Source: Zoogloeaceae bacterium
GTDB lineage: Bacteria; Pseudomonadota; Gammaproteobacteria; Burkholderiales; Rhodocyclaceae
Direction: 5' to 3'
Assembly (NCBI GenBank): GCA_031273145.1
Contig: JAISSL010000291.1
Coordinates: forward strand, 1-10,742
DNA length: 10,742 bases
Within the stretch, counting starts at the first letter, position 1. Every line of letters starts with the position of its first letter. Position numbers and translations under genes: made by a program. This document shows, piece by piece, positions 1 to 5,898 of this stretch. Below the pieces are notes generated by a model, which was given only the letters and a program-made list of their open reading frames with translations, was not told the origin of the DNA and did no database searches.

Positions 1-589
1 GATGTAGATAAGAGCCATTTTCATGCGCCTCGCGGGAAAAAAGCCAGTAAAACTCGGCGAAGTGCTTAGGGTTACGAAAGTCGCCGTAATGCCAACTCTT
101 ATAAACCCGTTCCAACGCGGTACTATCCGGGCGCGGACGGCGACGACAATCCAGTACCCGGATTTGCGCGAAGTTCGTCAATACCACCATTGACATACCC
201 GCGCTGAAGCCATAGCGCAAGGTCTGAAAATGCGCGTCAATATCCTGATCCAGATGAATGCTTGGCTTCTTGGCCTCAACATAAAACCTCGCGTTGCGAA
301 AATTGGGCGCAAGGTAAAAGGCATAATCAGCGCGTTTCTGGGCGCGGGCGTTATAGACAATCAGCCCGGATTCAATCTTGACTTCCTGCTCGTAAGGGTT
401 GTGCTGATGCTCATGGTCGACATCCCATCCAAGCGCCTTAAAGAGCGGGTCAATAAAATCCTTACGCGCTTCTGCTTCCTGATAGTCCGTCTTAAGATAC
501 TTCTGGACATGACCATCGAAGCGGTCAATCAGTTCGACAACCTTGGCGTGCGCCTGCAAGAAGGCTTCATTGGATGCGGTTGTGGTCAT
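1..589 (-). CDS. Type IIG (Eco57I-like) restriction-modification protein, N-terminal nuclease part (partial)
   Basis: This open frame begins at an ATG (587-589) and runs off the left edge after 196 codons, so only the N-terminus is seen. It resembles the PD-(D/E)XK endonuclease domain at the front of Eco57I-type single-chain enzymes that cut and methylate DNA, and of HsdR N-termini. Visible pieces are an N-terminal helix with RKDFIDPLFKALGW (residues 42-55), the acidic residue of RADYAFYL (D88), the catalytic EAK (E105-K107) followed by KPS, QTLRYG (122-127) and a VLTNF...VLDCR strand pair (136-149). A methyltransferase and specificity domain should follow outside the window, but this is inferred. 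The start lies 4 nt after the stop of the Lon-like gene with only a weak GAG-type ribosome site, suggesting translational coupling. A stand-alone nuclease or HsdR cannot be excluded. Confidence 0.8.
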   Translation of the reverse strand, partial: MTTTASNEAFLQAHAKVVELIDRFDGHVQKYLKTDYQEAEARKDFIDPLFKALGWDVDHEHQHNPYEQEVKIESGLIVYNARAQKRADYAFYLAPNFRNARFYVEAKKPSIHLDQDIDAHFQTLRYGFSAGMSMVVLTNFAQIRVLDCRRRPRPDSTALERVYKSWHYGDFRNPKHFAEFYWLFSREAHENGSYLH

Positions 590-593
590 GCCA

Positions 594-3071
594 TTAACTC
601 TCGCTCAACTGAAAATGGCGCAGCGTGCGCCGGATGGGAGGACGGTCGCGCTGCCCGTTTTCCCGCTCAGGGTGCTGGATGGAACTCATGACCGCCAGGG
701 CGCGGGCAACCCGTTCGTTTAAACTCCCCTTGGGCAGCCGCCCGTGGGTATCGGGCTGGCCTGCGGGAATTCCGGTCAGGTATTCCATCGTTTCATCCAC
801 CGTCATGACAGGATAGATATGAAAGCGCCCGGACGCAACCGCTTCCATCACATCCGGGCGCAGCATCAGGTAGGTCACACTGGCGGCGGGAATCAGAACG
901 CCCTGCTCGCCGCTCAAACCCCGCGCAACGCAGAGATCATAGAATCCTTCGATTTTTTCATTGACGCCGCCAATCACCTGCACCTCGCCAAACTGATTGA
1001 CCGAGCCGGTCAAGGCCAGACTTTGCCGGATGGGAACCCGCGCCAGGGCGGATAACAACGCGCACAGCTCCGCCAGCGACGCAGAATCGCCTTCCACTTC
1101 GCCGTAAGACTGCTCGAACACCAGACTGGCCGAAAGCGAAAGCGGTTGCTGGCGGGCATAGCGGGCGGCAAGAAAGGCGGTCAGGATGAGCACGCCCTTG
1201 GAGTGAATCGCGCCGCCCAAATCGGCCTCCCGTTCAATATCCACCACGTCGCCATCGCCCACCCGCGCCGTCGCGGTAATCCGCGCCGGATGTCCGTGGA
1301 TGACGCCCGCCACTTCCACCACGACCAGGGCATTGACCTGCCCAATGCGCTCGCCTTCCGTGGAAATGAGAATGCTGCCTTCCAGCATGTCTTCCAGCAC
1401 CCCAGACGGATAGCGGCTGGCGCGGCGGGTTCGCGCGGCAAGCGCGGCATCAATGGCGGGACGTTCGATAATCCAGTTTTCCGCAGAACCGGCCTGGGCA
1501 TGAAATTCCGCCTCGCGCATGAGGTCGGCCATGAAGTGAATGTCGAGCGACAAGCGTCTGGCATGACCGGAATGACGTGCCGCCTCTTCAATCAGGCGCG
1601 CAATGGCCGCCGCCGAAAAGGGCGGCAAACCCGCCTCATGCCCCACCCCTGCCAGCAGGCGGGCAAAATACCGCTCGTTTTCTTCTGTGCGCGGAATTTC
1701 ATCGGAAAAATCGGCGGATACTTTGAACAGATCGCGGAAATCCGGGTCATTCTCGATCAGCAATTCGTAGAGATGGCGCTCGCCAATCAGGATGACCTTC
1801 AACGAACAGGGCGCTTCTTCCGGGCGCAGGGAAACCTGGGTGGCCCACCCTTGCGCCTCGGCGGGCGGCTCAATGGCAATGCGCCCGCTCTTCAAGGCGC
1901 GTTTCAAGCCATCCCAGGCAAAGGGTTGCGCCAGCAGACGATGCGCGTCCAGAATCAGATAGCCGCCATTCGCCCGGTGCAGAGCGCCTGCGCGAATCAT
2001 GTCGAAGCGGGTATTCTGCCCGTGCGCGGAAGCGTTGTGCTCGATGCTGCCGATCAGGTTGCCAAAGCCGGGATTGTCTTCCGAAATGACCGGCGCGCCC
2101 TGGGTTTCGCCATGATCCACCAGCAGATTGACCTGATAGTTTCGCAGCGCGGCATACAGGGACATCCCGCCCCCTTCCGCCTCTTCTTCCGGCGCAAGGC
2201 TCTCCTCATCTTCTTCGGATTCATCCGGCGGCGGACTGCCCCGCACCACCCGGTCAATCACGTCGTCGCTCACCGCGTCAATGAAGGAAATGACTTCCGC
2301 AAGGTCGGCATGGGCGCGGCGTAACGCCCTGGTCAAATGCGCCAGCGTCGGGCGCAGGGCATGGCGAGCCGCGCGCGCTACCGCGCGGTTCAAGTCCTGC
2401 CGCCAGCCGGGAAATTCCGCCAGCAAATCCGCCAGCCGGTCGCCCCAGGTCGCCGCCAGTTCCTCGTACTTTTGCCGCTCGGATTCGGAAAGCGCCTCAA
2501 AGGCTTCGGTCGGCATGGGTTCTTCGCCCGCAAGCGGCGTGAACACAAAGCCTTCCGGCGTGTTCAACAAGCCCAGCCCATCCTGTCGACAGGCGCGATC
2601 CAACCCGGCCAATGCCTCTTCTTCCCGTTTTTTATGCTGCGTCCGCAGGGCTTCAATCCGCTGGACATGGCTATCGGCTTCCAGCGCCGATTCAATGGCA
2701 GAAGGCAATTCGCGGCAGAACCGCTGCAAATCCGCTTTCAGCAAAGCGCCCCGTCCGGCAGGCAGGCGCAAAAGGCTTGGGACGCGCGGATTGGCGAAAT
2801 TGTGCAGATAGCAGGAATCGGGCGGCGGCCGCTCCTTGGCGGCTTTTTCTCTCGTCAAGCGGAAAGCGGTAGCATGGCGGCCTTCGCCGGGGCGTCCCAT
2901 GACAAAGACGTGATAGCCGGGATGGTTCATGGCAAGGCCAAAGGCAATCGCCTCTTCCGCCCGCTTCTGCCCAAGCGCGAAGGGCAGTGGTTCCAGTTCG
3001 TCGCTGCGGGAAAATCCAAGCGACTCCGGCAGGGTCAATTGCCGCAAATTCGTACAGGGGAGTGGGTTCAT
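594..3071 (-). CDS. Lon-family AAA+ protease, LonB/YcbZ (AAA_32) type
   Basis: Predicted cytosolic ATP-dependent serine protease of 825 residues, of the AAA_32 + Lon_C architecture (longer relatives of E. coli YcbZ), not classical LonA. Seen in order: a degenerate P-loop GRPGEGRHAT (59-68) with Arg where Lys is usual; a helical, charged middle region (110-275); a very acidic stretch (283-299); a Walker B-like GGYLILDAHRLL (369-380); an AAA lid; and the C-terminal Lon protease domain from about 555. The catalytic serine is S663 in GDSAS and the lysine is K706 in GGVNEK. Their 43-residue spacing matches the S679/K722 dyad of E. coli Lon. No signal peptide or membrane segment is apparent. The ATG lies 3 nt after the rng stop without a clear Shine-Dalgarno sequence, so it is probably coupled to rng. 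Family assignment is firm; substrates are unknown. Confidence 0.93.
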   Translation of the reverse strand: MNPLPCTNLRQLTLPESLGFSRSDELEPLPFALGQKRAEEAIAFGLAMNHPGYHVFVMGRPGEGRHATAFRLTREKAAKERPPPDSCYLHNFANPRVPSLLRLPAGRGALLKADLQRFCRELPSAIESALEADSHVQRIEALRTQHKKREEEALAGLDRACRQDGLGLLNTPEGFVFTPLAGEEPMPTEAFEALSESERQKYEELAATWGDRLADLLAEFPGWRQDLNRAVARAARHALRPTLAHLTRALRRAHADLAEVISFIDAVSDDVIDRVVRGSPPPDESEEDEESLAPEEEAEGGGMSLYAALRNYQVNLLVDHGETQGAPVISEDNPGFGNLIGSIEHNASAHGQNTRFDMIRAGALHRANGGYLILDAHRLLAQPFAWDGLKRALKSGRIAIEPPAEAQGWATQVSLRPEEAPCSLKVILIGERHLYELLIENDPDFRDLFKVSADFSDEIPRTEENERYFARLLAGVGHEAGLPPFSAAAIARLIEEAARHSGHARRLSLDIHFMADLMREAEFHAQAGSAENWIIERPAIDAALAARTRRASRYPSGVLEDMLEGSILISTEGERIGQVNALVVVEVAGVIHGHPARITATARVGDGDVVDIEREADLGGAIHSKGVLILTAFLAARYARQQPLSLSASLVFEQSYGEVEGDSASLAELCALLSALARVPIRQSLALTGSVNQFGEVQVIGGVNEKIEGFYDLCVARGLSGEQGVLIPAASVTYLMLRPDVMEAVASGRFHIYPVMTVDETMEYLTGIPAGQPDTHGRLPKGSLNERVARALAVMSSIQHPERENGQRDRPPIRRTLRHFQLSES

Positions 3072-3074
3072 GTC

Positions 3075-4571
3075 TTACATCAAAACAATGTCGTATTGTT
3101 CGGCAGCATAGCTGGCCTCGGCCTGAAGGGAGATGGGCTTGCCGATTTCATCGGACAGGAGCGCCAGCGCCTGCGATTCTTCTTCCTGAAGCAGGTCAAT
3201 GATTTCAGGCCCGGCCAGCACCCGATATTCGCGGGCATCGAACTGCCGCGCCTCGCGCAGCAGTTCGCGCAGAATTTCGTGCGCCATCGTCCGCGCCGTC
3301 TTGACTTCGCCCCGTCCGCCGCAGGTAGGGCACGGCTCGCAAAGAATGTGGGAGAGGGATTCGCGGGTGCGCTTGCGGGTCATCTCCACCAACCCCAGAG
3401 CGGTAAAGCCATTGACCGTAATGCGGGTATGGTCGGAGGCCAGCGCCTTGTTGAATTCGGAAAGGACGGCCTTTCTGTGTTCCGGGTTTTCCATGTCAAT
3501 GAAATCAATGACGATGATGCCGCCCAGATTCCGCAGCCGCAATTGTCTGGCGATTGCCTGCGCCGCTTCCAGATTGGTCTTGAAAATCGTGTCGTCGAAA
3601 TTGCGGATGCCGACAAAGCCGCCGGTATTGACATCAATGGTGGTCATCGCCTCGTTCTGGTCGAGAATCAGATAACCGCCCGATTTCAGGTCGACCCGAC
3701 GCGCCAGAGCCTTCTGCATTTCTTCTTCCACGCCGTAGAGATCGAAGAGCGGGCGCTGATTGCCGTAGTATTCCAGCAGGGGCGATACCGCCGGGGTGTA
3801 TTCGGCGGCGAATTCCTGCAATTGCCGGAACTGGGCATCCGAATCCACCACAATCCGCGACGTTTCGGGACTGACGCAATCGCGCAGCACCCGGTGCGCC
3901 AAATCCAGCTCAAGATAGAGCGGCGCGGGCGCGCCGATGTTTTTGGCGCGTTCATGGATGTCGTGCCAGAGCTTGCACAGATAGGCCATGTCGCCTTTCA
4001 TTTCCTCGTCGCTTGCGTTTTCCGCGATGGTGCGGACGATGAAGCCGCCCTCTTCTCCATCTGGCACGAGCGCGGTCAAGCGGGTTCGCAGGGATTCGCG
4101 CCCCGCTTCATCTTCAATTCGCTGCGAGATGCCGATGTGCTTTTCCTGCGGCAGATAGACCAGCATCCGGCCTGCCAGGGAAATCTGGGTGGAGAGACGC
4201 GCGCCCTTGCTGCCCAAGGGGTCCTTGATGACCTGCACCATGAGGCGCTGGCCTTCCGAGAGGATATGTTCGATGGGACGTTCGCGCCCATGTTCGCTGT
4301 TGCTGGCGTTGCCGCCATTGCCGTTGCCATTGCCGTTTTCGCGCGGTTGCCAGATATCTACTACGTGCAGGAAGGCCGTGCGCTCCAGCCCGATGTCAAT
4401 GAACGCGGATTGCATCCCCGGCAGGATGCGGCTCACCCTGCCCAGATAGATGTTGCCCACCAGCCCCCGGCTGGCGGTACGTTCGATGTGCAGTTCCTGG
4501 ACTACGCCCTGCGCGAGAATGGCGACGCGGGTTTCCTGCGGCGCAAAATTGATGAGAATGGATTCTGTCAT
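3075..4571 (-). CDS. rng: Ribonuclease G
   Basis: Endoribonuclease of the RNase E/G family, 498 residues (E. coli RNase G is about 489), acting in 16S rRNA 5'-end maturation and mRNA decay in the cytoplasm. The N-terminus is typical (ETRVAIL, then GNIYLGRVSRILPGMQSAFIDIG at about 39-61), with an S1 RNA-binding domain around 37-125. The two metal-binding aspartates sit in TIDVNTG (D313) and VIDFIDM (D356). The zinc-link is CPTC (C414, C417), followed by GGRG. The end at EQYDIVLM matches the RNase G ending and there is no RNase E scaffold tail. Unusual: an Asn-Gly tandem (79-86) widens an S1-domain loop, encoded by a 24-bp repeat. An AGGG sits about 9-10 nt before the ATG. It leads the rng-lon-R-M unit and is divergent from higBA. 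E. coli residues are quoted from memory. Confidence 0.97.
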   Translation of the reverse strand: MTESILINFAPQETRVAILAQGVVQELHIERTASRGLVGNIYLGRVSRILPGMQSAFIDIGLERTAFLHVVDIWQPRENGNGNGNGGNASNSEHGRERPIEHILSEGQRLMVQVIKDPLGSKGARLSTQISLAGRMLVYLPQEKHIGISQRIEDEAGRESLRTRLTALVPDGEEGGFIVRTIAENASDEEMKGDMAYLCKLWHDIHERAKNIGAPAPLYLELDLAHRVLRDCVSPETSRIVVDSDAQFRQLQEFAAEYTPAVSPLLEYYGNQRPLFDLYGVEEEMQKALARRVDLKSGGYLILDQNEAMTTIDVNTGGFVGIRNFDDTIFKTNLEAAQAIARQLRLRNLGGIIVIDFIDMENPEHRKAVLSEFNKALASDHTRITVNGFTALGLVEMTRKRTRESLSHILCEPCPTCGGRGEVKTARTMAHEILRELLREARQFDAREYRVLAGPEIIDLLQEEESQALALLSDEIGKPISLQAEASYAAEQYDIVLM

Positions 4572-4667
4572 GAAAACAACCCTGAAAGCTACGGACGGAT
4601 TCTACATGAAGCCGTCTCCTGCGGACGGCAATTGAAAAAACATCGGTCTTGCAGGAGGCTATTGGTC

Positions 4668-4742
4668 ATGCAGATGGCGGTTGAAAACCACCTTTTTGAA
4701 AGGGCCGTGTCAGCTTTGCGCTGTGTCCTGTTAAATGCTTGA
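4668..4742 (+). other. possible 24-codon mini-ORF upstream of higBA
   Basis: A short frame (ATG 4668-4670, stop TGA 4740-4742) reads MQMAVENHLFERAVSALRCV plus four residues. It is preceded by a textbook AGGAGG (4653-4658) with a 9-nt spacer, which is the only reason to note it. It ends inside the -35 box of the predicted higBA promoter, and a hairpin with five T's lies inside it. I recognise no family. It could be a leader peptide, a gene remnant or chance. Confidence 0.15.
4676..4697 (+). terminator. possible intrinsic terminator in the rng-higB gap
   Basis: GGCGGTT-GAA-AACCACC can fold into a 7-bp stem with one C/A mismatch and a 3-nt loop (4676-4692), followed directly by five T's (4693-4697) on the plus strand. 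It would stop plus-strand transcription before the higBA promoter. The stem is imperfect and no upstream plus-strand gene is known, so this may be chance. Confidence 0.25.
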
Positions 4743-4750
4743 CATTTAAC
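4730..4750. promoter_or_regulatory. palindromic operator candidate for HigA
   Basis: GTTAAATG (4730-4737) and CATTTAAC (4743-4750) are perfect inverted 8-bp arms separated by 5 bp. The repeat covers the predicted -35 hexamer of higBA, 28-48 bp before the higB start. HigA antitoxins and HigBA complexes are known to repress their own operon by binding such palindromes; that this one is the operator is inferred from position and symmetry. Confidence 0.6.
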
Positions 4751-4765
4751 GTTTGCCGTTATACC
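4739..4765 (+). promoter_or_regulatory. predicted higBA promoter
   Basis: A perfect TTGACA -35 box (4739-4744) is followed by TATACC (4760-4765) at a short 15-bp spacing, or TACCCT (4762-4767) at 17 bp. Either would start transcription near 4772-4774, only a few nt before the higB ATG. The exact -10 is uncertain. Confidence 0.5.
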
Positions 4766-4777
4766 CTTGTGTTCATC

Positions 4778-5056
4778 ATGATCCAATCGTTCAAATGCCC
4801 GGAAACCCAACGCCTCTTTACGGGCAAATCCGCGCCGAGTTTTGTCAATATCCAGCGCGTAGCGGAACGAAAACTCGCCATGTTGCACTATGCCATCAAT
4901 CTGGAAGACCTGCGGATGCCGCCCGGCAACCGGCTAGAAAAGCTCTCCGGCGACCGCGCTGGCCAACACAGCATCCGCATCAACGACCAATGGCGCGTAT
5001 GTTTTATATGGCGCGCTGGCGAGGCATTTGAGGTTGAGATTACCGACTATCATTGA
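4778..5056 (+). CDS. higB: HigB-type toxin (RelE/ParE superfamily mRNA interferase)
   Basis: Toxin of a type II toxin-antitoxin pair, 92 residues, exactly the usual HigB length. HigB cleaves mRNA on the ribosome until HigA binds it. The family pattern is clear: MIQSFKCPETQRLF at the start, RLEKLSGDRAGQHSIRINDQW (52-72), then RVCFIW and the C-terminal DYH. In Proteus HigB the equivalent C-terminal Asp, Tyr and His belong to the active site, so the toxin looks intact; K55 may match the other reported catalytic lysine. The start at 4778 is chosen because family members begin MIQSF; the frame can be extended to 4739, but that ATG overlaps the promoter. No Shine-Dalgarno sequence is visible before this start. 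The toxin precedes the antitoxin, the order typical of higBA. Confidence 0.95.
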   Translation: MIQSFKCPETQRLFTGKSAPSFVNIQRVAERKLAMLHYAINLEDLRMPPGNRLEKLSGDRAGQHSIRINDQWRVCFIWRAGEAFEVEITDYH

Positions 5057-5068
5057 AGGAGAACCATC

Positions 5069-5377
5069 ATGCCGCAAAATGGAATGCGCCCGATTCATCC
5101 CGGTGAAGTGCTGCGCGAGGAATTCATGATTCCGATGGGCATTTCTGCCAGCGCATTGGCGATTGCCCTTCGCGTACCTGCCCCGCGTATAAACGACATT
5201 GTGCGGGAAAAGCGCGGCATTACTGCGGATACGGCGCTTCGGCTTTCTGCCTGCCTTGGCACCAGCGTGGAATTCTGGATGGGGCTTCAGGCTGGATACG
5301 ATACTGCCTGCGCTCGTGAAACGCTCGCCGATGTGCTGGCAGGCATTCAACGCCTTGAGGTAGCCGCCCCGGCGTGA
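5069..5377 (+). CDS. higA: HigA-type antitoxin (XRE-family HTH)
   Basis: Antitoxin and probable autorepressor of 102 residues. The N-terminus MRPIHPGEVLREEFMIPMG (6-24) is the signature of the HigA/VapI subfamily, followed by an XRE-type helix-turn-helix at about 25-62 (SASALAIALRVPAPRINDIV and TADTALRLSACLG) and the conserved EFWMGLQAGYD. It should bind HigB and the palindrome upstream of higB. The gene starts 12 nt after the higB stop and has a strong AAGGAG (5056-5061) at a 7-nt spacing that overlaps the higB stop codon, so the antitoxin is likely translated much better than the toxin. The last residues (LEVAAPA) look like a short flexible tail. No obvious intrinsic terminator follows; palindromic repeats begin about 50 bp downstream. 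Confidence 0.95.
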   Translation: MPQNGMRPIHPGEVLREEFMIPMGISASALAIALRVPAPRINDIVREKRGITADTALRLSACLGTSVEFWMGLQAGYDTACARETLADVLAGIQRLEVAAPA

Positions 5378-5426
5378 GGAAAAGCCGCTCCTTCGCCTTC
5401 CATCGCCTCACATGCGGGGGCTGGTT

Positions 5427-5454
5427 GTCATTCTGCGCGAAGTCGCGGAATCCA
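5427..5454. repeat. dRS3/REP-like palindrome, diverged copy 1
   Basis: It begins GTCATTC and ends GGAATCCA like the copies further right, but the core is changed: ATTCTGCG pairs with CGCGGAAT with one mismatch. It is the first repeat after higA, and its stem could protect or end the higBA mRNA. Confidence 0.6.
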
Positions 5455-5464
5455 TAACTGTAAT

Positions 5465-5483
5465 GGGACGCAGGTTGCGTCCC
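5465..5483. repeat. perfect 8-bp hairpin with 3-nt loop
   Basis: GGGACGCA (5465-5472) and TGCGTCCC (5476-5483) are exact inverted arms around GGT. A following CCTAC resembles the GTAGGGG edges common in intergenic repeats, and a second CTGTAGGGG occurs at 5542-5550. There is no T-tract, so it is not a classical terminator. Confidence 0.6.
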
Positions 5484-5591
5484 CTACGAGGCATTTCAGA
5501 TTGCAAGGAGTTCCCGCAAATGGCAATGACTTTGGATTGCCCTGTAGGGGCGGCGGATGCCGTCTGCAAGACCTGCCGCCCGCAAAAATCC

Positions 5592-5613
5592 GTCATTCCC
5601 GCGAAGGCGGAAG
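5592..5613. repeat. dRS3/REP-like palindrome, truncated copy 2
   Basis: It starts GTCATTCCCGCGAAGGCGG like the complete copy at 5639-5665, but the right arm breaks off after losing a G (GGAAG instead of GGGAATCC). It looks like a decayed copy. Confidence 0.65.
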
Positions 5614-5637
5614 TTTAGTGCGTTTGCGTCTCTCCCT

Positions 5638-5757
5638 CGTCATTCCCGCGAAGGCGGGAATCCAGGATTTTTAAACCGGCATGGCACGGCGGTACATCAT
5701 TCCTCTCACGCGAAAACACCACGTCCTTGCTGGATTCCCGCCTTCGCGGGAATGACG
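5638..5757. repeat. inverted repeat pair forming a 120-bp REPIN/MITE-like unit
   Basis: Two complete repeats face each other: 5638-5665 and its exact 28-bp reverse complement at 5730-5757, separated by 64 bp. Each arm contains ATTCCC-N8-GGGAAT and is itself a near-palindrome. Paired inverted short repeats of this kind are known as REPINs or BIMEs, and the single unit resembles dRS3 of Neisseria. No clear target duplication is seen at the ends and no transposase lies in the window. Confidence 0.7.
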
Positions 5758-5776
5758 GAGTGAGTACTGATACGCT

Positions 5777-5804
5777 CTGGATTCCCCGTCACGCGGGAAT
5801 CCAG
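5777..5804. repeat. dRS3/REP-like palindrome, symmetric copy 5
   Basis: CTGGATTCCC (5777-5786) and GGGAATCCAG (5795-5804) are perfect 10-bp arms around an 8-nt loop, CGTCACGC. Unlike the other copies, both ends carry the CTGGAT edge and neither carries GTCATT, so it is the most symmetric of the set. It lies about 60 bp upstream of the mod -10 box. Confidence 0.7.
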
Positions 5805-5862
5805 TCAGAATCCTGGGGAGAGGGGAATGTACGCAGAAGAGGATTTTCTTTTGTGGGTGGGT

Positions 5863-5868
5863 TATAAT
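5863..5868 (+). promoter_or_regulatory. predicted -10 box of the mod-res operon
   Basis: A perfect TATAAT lies 30 bp before the chosen mod start; transcription would begin near 5875. No good -35 hexamer stands at 16-18 bp, so activity may be modest or depend on an activator. Its position favours the ATG at 5899 over the upstream ATG at 5827. Confidence 0.5.
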
Positions 5869-5898
5869 GTATGGCAGAGGTCTTACAAAGGACAAGGT

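Larger units (their letters stand above)
5378..5862. other. non-coding repeat-rich spacer between higA and the mod promoter
   Basis: About 485 bp without a credible gene. The short open frames in it read through palindromic repeats (for example SVIPAKAE and HSREGGNP, the usual translations of this repeat family) and are not genes. It holds five dRS3/REP-like palindromes, one perfect 8-bp hairpin with a 3-nt loop, and two looser inverted repeats. I see no tRNA or integrase-type attachment site. Confidence 0.75.

Noticed and set aside
4599..4604. TAGAAT on the minus strand as a -10 box for rng.
   Set aside because: It matches 5 of 6 bases, but no -35 hexamer is found at a suitable distance, so I cannot support a promoter call.
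2337..4742. An 801-codon plus-strand open frame, and a 392-codon one at 1146-2324.
   Set aside because: Both lie antisense to rng and the Lon-like gene, which are strongly recognised. Such long shadows come from GC-rich codon use, and the translations show no family features.
4739..4777. Earlier higB start adding 13 residues.
   Set aside because: That ATG overlaps the TTGACA box and operator, and HigB proteins normally begin at MIQSF.
5557..5566. ATGCCGTCTG, which matches 10 bases of the Neisseria DNA uptake sequence.
   Set aside because: The next bases are CAA rather than AA, it lies inside an inverted repeat, and I found no second copy in the window.
5412..5763. Small plus-strand frames of 68 codons.
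   Set aside because: They consist of translated palindromic repeats and have no convincing ribosome site or family match.
5427..5804. CRISPR array.
   Set aside because: The repeats are few, unequally spaced, in both orientations and diverged, and no cas gene is near.
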